64,000 bases of DNA from Adiantum capillus-veneris. Lineage: Eukaryota; Streptophyta; Polypodiopsida; Polypodiales; Pteridaceae. Below, piece by piece: positions 32,943-45,700 of the stretch. The notes under the pieces are model-generated. The model ran no database searches, was not told where the DNA came from, and saw only the letters and a list, made by a program, of their open reading frames with translations. How positions within the stretch are numbered: position 1 is the first letter of the stretch; each line of letters opens with the position of its first letter. The translations under genes and the position numbers were made by a program. The DNA is taken from assembly GCA_014529385.2 (NCBI GenBank), contig CM043956.1:65536620-65600619 (forward strand), read 5' to 3'.

Positions 32943-35900
32943 TCATCCCTTTTTGTGTTTCTTCCTTTTACCACCTCCATTTGTTACCTGTGAATGAGCA
33001 GCTGCCCCTGTTGCCTCTATATGTGGCAATGATTCATCACTTGTATGCTTCCTCTTTGCCTTAGTTCGAAAAGCTTCTCTTTTGTCCTCCCTGCAACATA
33101 TTAGGGTGAAAGCACATTAACTTTTACCAAAAAGCAGGTCCATGGACAGTGTCGGTCAGCATTAAAAAAAAAGAAATGCTAATTGGATTTGATCCTGGGC
33201 TATGTTATAAATATGTCTATCATATTCTATATCACCAGAAAGCTAGTGAAACATGGATTTGATCTTATTTGCAAAAAATTTGCCACGCACCCACCCAATT
33301 TGTAAGCATAAGACTCTTAGCAAGCATAATAACATTTAGGGTTAATGTGCTTTTAGCCATTATCATTAAGCTTTCATAGGTCAGAATGATGTGAGCCGTC
33401 GATTATAGGAAGCACAGTACAGATATTTATGTATTACCGACCCAATTGCACTGACTCGCTTTTACTAAAAAGATACATACCTACCTATCATGAGAATCTG
33501 AGCTGATAAAGAGCAAAATGAAATCGAAGTAGCAAACAGATTGTCAAAGATTATGGTTGAAATCTTTAAAGAAGAGAAAATGAAGAAAAGCAGCTACAGA
33601 TGATATTAACACAATTTTCTTTACAGGAGACGGAGACTCTTGCAAGAATCTTAATATAGCCTACAAATGTAAACCTGAGAAGAGAAACCGCATAGCATAC
33701 CTCAACTTGGATATCTCATCTTTAGAGGGCAAGTTTTTCAAGTCTCTTCTCAAAAGCTTCTTTCTTTTGATACTCCGGCTTTTGGATGAACTGCCTGTTG
33801 TGTCTTGTGTCTCATGTGCAGTATCTTCAGCAATGGATTCATTAGCTGCATCAGGGTTTTCAATAGGATCGGGTTCACTTGTCACCACAGAATCAGGCTC
33901 CTCAGAGGTATTCATCTTCTCACTTCCAGGTGCCTTGCTGTTACTCAGCTTTTTCAGCTGAGAGAGAGAATAGGATGGTCAATAAAGAATACCCAGCCTG
34001 TAATAATCATCCATCATCAAAGTGAAGCTTTACCTTGGCAACAAAAAAGCCATCCAGATTGTGTACATGAGGATAAAAGCGACGGGTTTCAGTTAAAGAA
34101 GTATGAAACCGTTTCTCTCTAAATCGAATAAACCTACAGATAACCCTGGCTCACATCAGGAGGACTGACTTCAATGAATCATCAGCAAGTACTTCAAAAT
34201 TTTCCTATCCTCACCCTGGTCGCCCAAAATCAAGTCCGCACGGTACCACTTTTACATCTCGTTTTTTGACAGCATAATCAATAACTGCCTCGTTCTGAAA
34301 GAAACAGCATGCCAGAATCAGGAATGCTTTTATCAATGTTCACGATTATAACATCATGTTACACCACCCATGTACCTCAGCTACAGTAATTGAGCATGTT
34401 GAATAAACAATATAGCCACCTGTTTTCGAGAAAGCATCAACCATATCAATGGCAGCAAGAATCAGCTCCTGGAAACAAAAAGCATGCCATTGAGGAAAAT
34501 GCAATGGTTCCTATCTAAGCACATCTTTTTCCTGTCCTGCCGAAGTAAAAATTGCACATGTTGGAGTATGTTTGAGTAATCCTCAAAATATATCGAGCAA
34601 CTGCTGCCAAATGTCCCCATGCATGTCCACCCTTTTAATAGTTCAAATTTAGGAAGCGTTGAACAAATGAGTGATCAAAGAAGTTATTTTTTTGATTCTG
34701 CCCAGAGAGACATGCTGATGCTGAGGGATTATCACTGCCTATCCAGCACAAACCTTTTGTAATATAGCGCTATTCTGAATATCTGCATCACTCTTAGACA
34801 TCTTCACAGATTGGTCCTTTGAAACTACCTGATACCAATGCATACGAAATGCAAACATGAGACAGGTTTGGTAAACATTATTGGCCAGCCTGACTGATGA
34901 TTAGAAACAAGAACCTTACCCCAGTTCCACTACATGGCGCATCTAACAACACACGATCAATCCTATTGACTCCAACAACTTTAGGCAGCTGACACAGTTG
35001 AAATAATTCCCTTGTCACAAAAACGAAAGCAGAAGTTGAAAGCTGGTAAAAACAAATCATTACCTCACGCCCGTCATAATTGCAGATGATTGCATTTGTG
35101 ACACCCATTCGATGCAAATTCGCAGATAAAGACTTCAATCTCTTTTCTTTCAGTTCGTTTGCAAAGACAACTCCTTGCAGGCAGAGAAAAAGCATCAAAA
35201 CTTTACTCCATATATCCGTACACAAACATCCAAGGCACATGCAAAAGGTCAATAAATGTTGAGATAAACCATCACCCAAAAAAATAAGACCTGAAAGCAC
35301 AAGGACGTATCACAGTTCCCACCTGTGTTCTTCATGAGAGCCGCCAAATATGTTGTTTTCCCACCAGGTGCTGCCCTATATCATAAAATACTGTGTTTTG
35401 AGATGCTTGCCAAATGCCTACTAATGAGTTTATAAAAGTATAGGTGAAGCATACGCCATGTCAACAATTGTCTCCTTCTCTTGTGGAGCTAACGCCATGA
35501 CTGGTAGAAAAGAACTCGCGCTTTGAAGCTGCATTCAAATAAGACTCATGACAAAAGCACCACCATGATAGCACATACTACACTTGCAAAGATGATTTAC
35601 CATGTAATGCCCTGCCATGTACTCAGGCGTTGCTCCAATAGGGACTTGGGATTCATACACCACGAGGCCAACCTTCAAAACGATACATAGTTACAACTGC
35701 AACTACAATGTGCTGATTAAATCATTAAGAGCAAGAAACAAACCTTGGACCATTTACCAAGAGGATCTAGATTCACACCCCTGTTGATGAGAACACCAGC
35801 AAGATCTCGACGTCTTGCCTAGAATAAACATAGTCAGAAAAACATGATGAGGACAAACAAGTGACTGGTCCAAGATAGGTGAGAAATGAATCTTTAAAAA

Positions 35901-36723
35901 GTCTGAATGTCAATCGTATTAATAAACTCCCCGCAATTTGAAAGATGCTCGACAAAGACTTAATACTGAGAAAAAGTCAATTATTCTAAAAAAATTCCCT
36001 CAGCATTGCTCAGATGCCCTCCATTCTTACGCCCACCGCTCAAAATCCCCTTGACTCCAAAGCTTGATTCCTCTACACACCTATGCACACACTCTTGCTC
36101 ATAAAATGGAGGCTTTTGATTGGATGGATACTGTGTGCAGATCCTTTTCCAAATGCAAACAGCTAAACCAACACCAATATGCTTACTTGCATACTCCTCA
36201 AAACAGCGAAGACCTGTTAATGGATGAACATAAAGGCAAGCACCTTCAAGGTGTTCGTTCGCAAACAAATTGGCCGTGGAGTTTCATTAGCTTCGAAATA
36301 CTCGAGTGCTTCTGCAGCAGGAAACATCTGAGAAAAGGAAACTTATCATCAGACCAGGAAAAAAACAATACACCTGTGTGCGTGTGTGTATGTGCATGCA
36401 CAACACATAACAGTTTGATAACAGAACCTGTAGGATCATTTCGACAAAAAAATCATTGTATCCAAAATAAGCACTCAGATCACTTGAGAGCTGCTTCACA
36501 TAATCTTTTCGAGGCACATCCTCTTGGCGAAGAGCCTTGAAATCAGAAAGAACTCGCACAACTACAATATAAAAATAAAAGCAGGCCGTTGTTTGTAGTT
36601 CTCACTTCTTCCCCAGTTTGAAGAGAGAGACAACAAACGATGAGATAATAAAAACTCACTGTCTTTAATTCTTTGTAGAATTGAAGGCAAATTTGGTGCT
36701 CTCTGGGACTCCTCTTCGAGCTC
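32943..36723 (-). CDS. NOP2: NOP2 exons 4-18 (methyltransferase core and tail)
   Basis: Fifteen compact exons (53-257 bp) separated by short introns. Exons 4-6 carry the region before the Rossmann domain ([55 protein letters not shown]). Exons 7-9 carry [38 protein letters not shown] and [19 protein letters not shown]. Exons 10-14 carry the SAM pocket and both catalytic cysteines. Exons 15-16 carry [18 protein letters not shown] and [14 protein letters not shown]. Exons 17-18 are the acidic and then basic low-complexity tail. This dense cluster contrasts with the huge intron 3. Confidence 0.95.
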
Positions 36724-39700
36724 CTGTATTCAATACATAATCTTGCTTAACCAAAGCAATCACACTAGGTCTATTCTTACACATAAACTAGATGATGACA
36801 AACAAAGCAAAGAAAGAAGATAATCTCCATAGAAAATTGAATTTAATGGAAAAAAAAAGCTTCTTTCGAGACAAAGAGCAGATTACCCTTGCAGTTGGCT
36901 TTACAAGATATCAAAGTCTCCAGCAAGTTTAAATACAAGCAACCTAATCTACAACGAACGTCATTGAGTAACAGACATCTTATCCAATAGCAAATCTAAA
37001 TACAACCAACCTAATCTCAAATGAAAATCATTAAGTAACAAAAAAATTATCCAAACAAACATCGACACGACTTGCAGCTGAAAGAAGATGATTGGGGCTC
37101 TTATGGTTTGAGAAGGCACGCCTGAGGAAACGAAAGGGAAAGGAGCAAAGTATGCAATAGTATGGCCCTTTCTAGATTCAAGAGAAGATAAATGATGTAT
37201 CCTTCAAATTGAAGTTGCTATATACTTGGAAGATTCACAATGCTTCTCATGCGAGTCTTTTGAAAGCTCTCAAGGGTGAGGTACCAGTCGACAAGGAGCT
37301 TGAGGAGCAACCTGAAGTGGCAGAGAGCGTGGAAATACTCATCCCAGAACAAATACTGGCGCACAAGGAAAGAAAAGTGAAAGGTAAAGCAATACGGCGG
37401 TTCTTAGTGAAATTCAAGAACTATCCGGCATTGGATGCGAAGTGGATGGAGGAGAAGGACCTAGCAGATACTCCCCGATACTGGAACTTTACCTTGAGGC
37501 TTTCGGTCTAGCTTCGTCCATTCCGAGAGATCCCGCAGATCAACAGGGTTGAATCTGGTGCAGACACGAGACCTGCAAAAGAGGGGAGTCACTCCACTCC
37601 TTTGTCACACGTTACCCAGATAATATAAAGTAACTGATTTTCCATTGGATTTCAGGGATACTACCGGGCTGACAGTATTCTATTGAATGAGTTTATGAAA
37701 GAAGTACTTCAAAATGGGAATTCCCGAAATGAATCTCATTTTTGTGTGCTCTCTCATGTGAGTCGTGTTTGAGAGCATGTTTGAAAGACGAAATGACTGC
37801 AGCATTTCAGTCTTCTGATTCCAAATGAGATGGACATGATAGCAAGATTTCAGGGATACTAAGGGCTGACAGTATTCTATTGTATGAGTTTATGAAAGAA
37901 GTACTTCAAAATGGGAATTCCCGAAATGAATCTGATTTTTGTGTGCTCTCTCATGTGAGTCGTGTTTGAGAGCGTGTTTGAAAGACGAAATGACTGCAGC
38001 ATTTCAATCTTTTGATTCCAGATGAGATGGGCATGATAGCAAGATTTCAGGGATACTAACGGGCTGACAGTATTCTATTGTATGAGTTTATGAAAGAAGT
38101 AGTTCAAAATGGGAATTCCTGAAATGAATCTGATTTTTGTGTGCTCCCTCATGTGAGTCGTGTTTGAGAGCATGTTTGAAAGACGAAATGACTGCAGCAT
38201 TTCAGTCTTCTGATTCCAGATGAGATGGACATGATAGCAATAGGAATTAGTCAATCCGGACATCAGTGAGATCTGGGATAGATCTAGATGCGATTGCTAA
38301 ACATGTTGCCGATAGATCATTTCGGTCTTCTCAATGGACTTTATGTGATTTGATTTGAATGTTCAGTGACTGTCGTCTTTGTGCAAGTGCTTGATTTCTG
38401 TTGTCTAGTGCGTCAATACAAAGAGTCAGTGTCTACTGAGCTCAAATATCTCCCATACTCAATGTACTCATCCTACAAATGTCTGTCTAGCCCCATGTCA
38501 CTGGTATCTAGCTCTCTCAGTATCTTGTCTGAAGTATCATAGAAAATTGTCTGATGATTTCTCGTGCGAGCATTAAAGACCCCTAAGAGAATGATGTCAC
38601 CATCTCTAGAAAACTCCCATACGTCCTCATCTAGTGCAAAGAAAGGAGACTGTCCTCTGGGTGCGGCATACACTGATGTGCTAGGAGTAAAGTAACATAT
38701 AGCAATGTATAGCAATGTACAAGAATCTGTCTGTCTCAGCTCTCAATCTCACCCTCCCAATCAGTCTAGCTTAGGAAGTATTCTGGCACTTTTTTGAGTC
38801 TGTTCGTAGACCATGCATGCCCAGGCACTTAGAGTAGATGCATATCCTCTGGTTGCGCACAGCATGATCACCAGCATTACCATCAGAATCCATCAGGAGC
38901 ATTTTCCAGTGCATTAAATCTAATTTCCCTATTTTTGACAGTTTTCACTTAGTATTTTAAGTGACTTTTGTTGGGAATTGAGTAGGGCAAATTGGGTAAG
39001 ATAATATATAGGCAAACCTAGGCTAGCACTATTGGGCAAAAGAGCAAGGAGAACACGGGCCAAAGCGCAACAGGTTCCCCCTCTCTCTCAGCAAGACTCC
39101 CCCCCCCCCTTGCTGGAGTTTTTCAACAAGCTCCATCAGCTTTGCCTTGGCGATTCGCATCTGCAATTTCAGCCTTGCCTGGCGATTTCCATCAGCGTTT
39201 TCAGCCAAGAACTTCAGCAACACAAAGCCTCTTTAGTTAGCCATTTGGGTGTCCTGCTGCCTAGCGTTTTTCAGCCTGCCCTTTCAGCGTTTTTGCAACA
39301 GCCATCCAGCGTATTCAGCCAGGCGATTTCAGCCAGCAAGTGCAGAGTGTAGCAGTGTTTTCAAGCAGTCTCCAACCGCATCTTTGCATCCGCAGATATC
39401 AGCACTCTTAGCGTTTTTGGACAGCAGAGCAAGCAACATTTTCAGTGACCACTTAGCAAGCCAAACAGTAGCAGATCAGCCCAACAACTTCGACCTCTTG
39501 CAAATTCATCAAGCATTCGGTTTTCAACCATAGACTCATCACCGTCCACCTCAACATAGCCCATTAGACTTGCATCAGTTAGCTTCCACATACACTTGTA
39601 CCAGATTGTGCAATCAATAGTAGACCACTCTCGCCATCGAGAGTCGGGCCTTCGGAGGAGGGTTTTACAACTTCTCTGGTGTCGTATTCTCTTCTCTCTC

Positions 39701-42700
39701 TCTCTCTCTCAGTCTCATGCACCTTCACGCACAGTGTCCATTCACTTTGTTTGTGTCCATTGCACTCTCTCATTAAAGAACGGAAGGCTCTCCCTTCCCT
39801 AAGAAAAAGGAACCTTGAGCACGAGCAGATCACTCATCTTGAGCAAAGTTCATCATTCATTGCGTTGCACCTTACACTGGTATCAGAGCTTTGGCAGTGT
39901 TCTATATGACTCAAGGAAAGAACCACAAGAATTTTTTTTGCTTGTTGCGGTCGCACGTAACCCAAGACCTCTTGGGCATGTCGATTCCTAATCGTGTTTT
40001 TGAAGAGTGACAGGAAACCCAAGGAAGAAGGGCTTGTCCAGCCTCCCCTTGTGCCTCTTTTCACTCATTGAGAGCAGACCGTGCACTTAGCGGCCGGCCA
40101 ATCGACGAGAGGTGGGAAAAAGCAACCTTGGTGTGAGCGCAAGGCCGCCGAGGGGGAAAAAGAGCAGAACTCGGATGAAGAGAAGATCCTTCTCTAACAC
40201 CAAGGATCTTGAGCAAAGTTCATCATTCATTCCGATGCATCTTACATGTGGTGACTGGTCCCACGGTCTCGCACCGTCATGCGGAGAGTCGCTCCAATAT
40301 CACCACCCTTCTATCTCAGTAAAAAGCAATCTTACCTTTTTCCCTTGCCGCTATAATATCTGGCATTACGTCCTACATGTGAGCAATCTACGAGAGGGTG
40401 AGGTCATCTCCAAGAAAGATGCCCATCTTCTTAAGAGTTGGTCTTTCTTCAAAAGTCCTTTGCTTCCATGGAGGGGAAATGAAGGACAAGTGCCTTTTTC
40501 TTCGAGGTTTCCCCATTGCTTCCATTTTTCTTATTGCCCACTCTCCAAGCTCTCGTATGTGTCGACTCATTAACCCCCATCACAGTCATGAGTTCTTTTA
40601 CCTCTTCGTCCACATTATCTTTGTCTTAAGATCTCACATGTAACGCACGCACCCGTCTCCTTTGCTCCTCTTCTAATGTCAAGTTAATAATGGTGGGTGT
40701 GGGCGTTGTTTCCTTGCCATTTCCTTTCTTGGTAACCTCGATTCATTTCTCGGTCTCGTCCGCTTTTTGTTGAGACTTTGTTATTACATCCACCCAAGAA
40801 GTCCTCATTTTTTTGTGTTGCTCCCCCTTCTCTTTGGTGGCCCACGCTTACTCTTTAATCGTGTTGAGTTCTTCAATTCTTGAGAGTTGAAGCTCTGTCA
40901 CAAACGGGAGCGCATAGCAATATAAAATATACTCGGATAAATAAAATTTCACTTAATATTGAAGCCAGAGGATATAGAGAGAAATAGATAGAGAGAGAGA
41001 GAGATAAAGTGAGAAGATCGACACAATACTGGGCCCAGAAGATGGGCTGGTCCCCCCCTGTAATAGTATCTTTATTACTGAGGAGAAGTCTATACAAGCA
41101 CTTGAACCGAACGTACTACCACGTTCGTTCTAGAATAAGACTTGATGGTTCCCGGAAGCCTCAGCTTCCGATTCCTAGGGCAAAACCCTATTCCAAGGAA
41201 CTTCCGTTCCTTATTCCAATTCCTCGAGAATCAAGGTTCTCGCCTCTGGATCTCACCTTCCAGACTCAGGGCATGACATCCCTGCAACTCTCTTTCCCAA
41301 CTCTGTTTCCAAAGTCCTCTTCCCGCAGAACAACTCTGCTTTCCCGGACACGAAGTCCTTACTTGGGAATCCCAACTTCCGGATCACAACTTGAGAGACT
41401 ACCTCTCTCCGATCCGTGGATCTACTTCCCAAACTCGGGTACGAAACCCTTGGGCTGATCTGGCTCTAGTTCCTCAGAGCGCTTTTCTCGTGCAGAGGCT
41501 CATGCCTTCCTCTGCTCCTACTCCCTCACGAAGAGGAAATACACCTGCAATCAAATACTTAGAGATCATAACATGAAAATCGTTACCTTCAAAGTCTCGA
41601 TGCTCGAAACGCAACTCGATTCTCGAAAAACAATTCCCCGGAAGAGATCTCTACATAGAAAATCCTCTCTTCCAATCTTACACACAGAAGAGGTGTGTTC
41701 TCTGGTTCCTTCTTGTAAATCAGCTCCGTCTACGACATTTATGGGCTGAAAACAGAGAAAAACAGCAACTTCTCGCGATGGAAACATGCTCCGTAGGCAC
41801 TTCTTCGCGAGGGAACTCGCGCACTGGGTCTTGGCGACATTTGGTACACTTGGGGCTGCCATGGGCATCACCGGCAACGTCTTCTTTACGGCTGAAATTT
41901 GTTGCGGCATCTCCTCCTTGCAAAGATTGGTCTTCCCCTTTGAGTAAGGGCATGTGATGCTTTTATAGCTCCTAGCCACGGGCATGAATAGCTGCTCGCT
42001 TATAAATCCAATAATTCATTTAGAATTATTTTTCTGTAAGATAAAGCCAATTTACCAACAAGCTCTCCCTCTTCGAGTGTGTTTCGTGATCGCATGTCAC
42101 GTGACACATCCCAACCCTATGTGTCCGTGGACAAGCTACACCACAGCAGGGTTCAGTCAGTTCAATCAAGTCTAGATTAGCAGTGATCTGGCACTTTTGT
42201 GAGTCTATTCGTAGACTGTGCATGCCCAGTCACTTAGCATAGATGCATATCCTCCGGTTGCACACAGCATGATGATCGGAATTCCCATCAGAATCCATTA
42301 GCATCAGTTAGGGGAATTTTCCAGCGCATTTAGCCTATTTTCCTATTTATTGGGATTTTCACTTACTATTTTTAAGTGACTTTCCAACAAAAGTAGATAG
42401 GGCAATTTTGCTAAGTTAATATATAAGCAAACCCAAGTTAGCACTTTCTAGCAGAAGAGGCAGCAAGAGCTTCCCGCTCAACAGGCAACTTCTCAGCAGT
42501 ATCCCCTCAGACCATCCCTCGCGTTTTTGCATCTTCTCCCCTTGGCGTTTTTGCATCAACTCACCAGCCCTGGCGTTTTCCTCTCTTGCGGTGATCACCA
42601 TCGACCACACTGCCCTAGCGTTAGCAGATGCTTGCAGATCAGCCCAATCATAGCAAGTCACTTCAGTGTTTTCTCATCAAGCACTAACGCTAGACCTTGC

Positions 42701-45700
42701 TGCCCATCCCAACGTTTTTGCCAGCAGATCATCAGTGATTTCAGCCCTCTAGACCAGCGTTTTTCAGCAGGTGTTCCTCATCATTGGCAGCGTTTTCGGC
42801 AGGTGCAGATCTGCCCTAAAACGCAGCTCAGCAGGTACAAAGCATCAGAGTTTTCATCTGCAGCATGAACCCCGAAGGAAAAGATCATTTTCAGCCATAA
42901 ACACAGCAAGAAAACAGTCATTTTCAGCCACCAAGAAGACCATGAAAAACAGCAGCGTTTTCATTTGCAGCATGAACCCCGAAGGAAAAGATCATTTTCA
43001 GCCACCAAGAAGACCATGAAAAACAGCAGATAAAAGATCCCAGATTTCAGCCATCAAGTCGTCGTCGTCGTCGTCATCAGCATAGTCCCATTGCATCAGT
43101 CCATTGCATATGCATTGTACACCTTTGTGCAATCAAAGTAGACCACTCTCGCCGACGAGAGTGGGGCCTTCGGAGGAGGGTTTTACAACCCCCTCGGTGT
43201 CGTATCTCTTCTCTTTCCTTCTCTCAGTCTCATTCATTTGCACGCACCACATCCACTCACTTTGTTCGTGACCACAGCACTCTACAAGACGGAAAAGCTC
43301 TCTCTTTCCCTAAGAACTAAAAGGAACCTTGAGCAATAAGTATCACTAATCTGGAGAAAATACAACATTCATTCCGCTGCACCTTACATTGGTATCAGAG
43401 CTTTGGAAGTGTTCTGCATTACTCAAGGAAAGAACCACAAGAACTTTTTTTGCTTGTTGCAATCGCACGAACCCAAGTTTACTTGGGCGTGGCGATTCCT
43501 AATCGTGTTTTGTTGAAGAGTGACAGGAATCCCAAGAAATAAGGGCTTGTCCAGCCTCCCCTTGTGTCTTTTTTCACTCATTGAGAGCGGACCGTGCACT
43601 GGCCGGCCAATCGACGTGAGGTGGGAAAAAGCAACCTTGGTGTGAGCGCAAGGCCACCAAGGGGTGCGCCCGCAGAAAAGGGTAGAACTCGGGTGAAGAG
43701 AAGATCCTTCTCCAACGCGATTTGCAAGCGAAAGAAAACCTCAAGAACCTCAAGAACTCAAGAACCTCAAGAACCCAAGTTCCTCGTGAACTTAAGCACC
43801 CAAGACCCGCAAGAACCCAAGTTCCTCGTGGACTTAAGAACCCAAGACCCCCAAGAACCCACGATTGCAGAATGGTCATCACTCGAAGCGGAATGGATAC
43901 TTCACTTGGAGGTGATGAGCATGAGAGAGGCGAAGAAGACTTTTCCCCACCAGGAGGTTTTTCCGACCCTCCCCCTTTTCCATCTACGACAAAGATTGCA
44001 CTAACTCCTATGGAGGAGTTGGACCAAGAAAGAGAAGCAGAAAGAAAAGCCTACGAAGAAGATATGGCAGCCATCGAGCGTTAAGTACCAAGAAAGAAGG
44101 GTAATGTTGCTAATTGGACTATTTTCTTATTTTTAATGATTAATCTCTTTTTTAGGATATTTTATTGTGTGCACTAAGAACTGTTAAAAGATTGTAGCTA
44201 CAGGAACTGCCATCAAGAACGGACAACTTTGATATGTCATTTGATGGGAGACGGTAAACATCGCGAAGGAGTTTCCGTAAGTTCGGTGGAAAGGGCCGGG
44301 TTACGAGTGCCCCTGATGCGTCACATGATGGGTGACGGGTGCATCAGTAAGGGGGCATCCCGTAGGCTAAGGAGGAAATCCGAACTGAGTAAGAAAATAC
44401 GTGTAAGAACGCAAGCACAAGAATAAAGATGGGTTCAATGAAGCTTTTTACGAAAAGCAGGAACAATCGCGGGAAGGCAGGCTTTCCCGCGAGGAATCTA
44501 TGTTTGCATTGCATTCGTGCATGTGGTTGCATCCAGGGACGCCTAGGAAGTGTTGTTAAATGCATTGGTTTTAACTTATAAGGTTTTATTGAGTTTTTGG
44601 GTAGGTTCAGACCAATTTTAAAATATGTCGGCCGCCCACTTAATAAGTGGGCAGCCACTTAGGAGATAAAGCAACAAAACCAACCAACGAATTCTCTCTC
44701 CCTATTTCGGGTAGAACAGCACCAAAAAACCCCAAAAAAAAAAACGGCCGCGATCTCTACGCGAGCAGGTATTCGTGCCATGGCCAGGGAGCTATAAAAG
44801 CACCACATGCCCTCACTCACGGGAGGTACCAACATCAGCAAGAGAAGACTCTGCCGCAAGAGATCGCGAGACTACGAAGCACGGAAGTCGCTTTTCCCGC
44901 GCAAGATCGACAGGTATCTATTGTGGATTCGCCATACGAATTGTTGTCGCGTGTTTGTGTGGTTTGTTTTGCAGGAAACTCCCGTCTTACGGGAAGGCCC
45001 TTCACGGGAAGTACGGCTTCACGCCTAAGTCCCTTACGGGAAAGTACGGCTTCGCGCCTGAGTCCCTTACGGGAAGGAACGGCCTTGTGCCCAAGCCCTT
45101 TACGGGAAAGCACGACCTTCGGGTCTAAGATTACAGAACGGAGGGGTTTCCTCGGGTTCTCGTGCTTGTATACGAATTCTCCCTGAATAAAAGAATACTC
45201 TTAACGAGGGGGGACCAGCCCATCTTCTGGTCCCCAATACTATGTCGATCTTCTCCCTTCTCTCACATTTGCAAAGTATTTTAATTTTCAGATTTTCAAG
45301 TGCTCGTGTACGCTCCCGTTTTGTGACACGCAGCCATAGAAGCAGAATTTTATCGCAAGAACAAAGCACAAATGCAAGAGTTATTGCGACTCTTTTCTCA
45401 AGCTCAGGCACAGATGCAACAGAATCGGAAAAAGGAGACTCTCTCAGTTTCTCTTCTCCACAGCATGACACACAGGAATTGCATGATGAGAAGCATGATG
45501 AATTGAATGATAATGATTTGCATGATGATTTGAAGCACAATGATAAGCATGATGATTTGGATGCCAATGATTTGCATAATGATTTGGATGACAATGACAA
45601 GCAAGATGATTTGCATGATCAAGATGTGATTTCTCACAAGCATGATGAATTGCATGAAGATGATGTGATTGTTCACAAGGATGAGGTGTTAGTAGATACT

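Noticed and set aside
35064-35300. The long minus-strand ORF 34878-35300 as a stand-alone gene
   Set aside because: It reads through NOP2 exon 11, an intron and exon 12. Splice sites and family homology show that only 35173-35064 and 34988-34920 are coding.
42527-43019. Ser/Ala/Phe-rich ORFs repeated in L2 LTRs
   Set aside because: They follow the GCGTTTTT motif field of the LTR, with no codon bias or domain; frames differ between the two LTRs.
44647-45186. 179-codon ORF
   Set aside because: Entirely within the L3 LTR; its Ser/Pro/Leu repeats are the 33-bp tandem units of the LTR.
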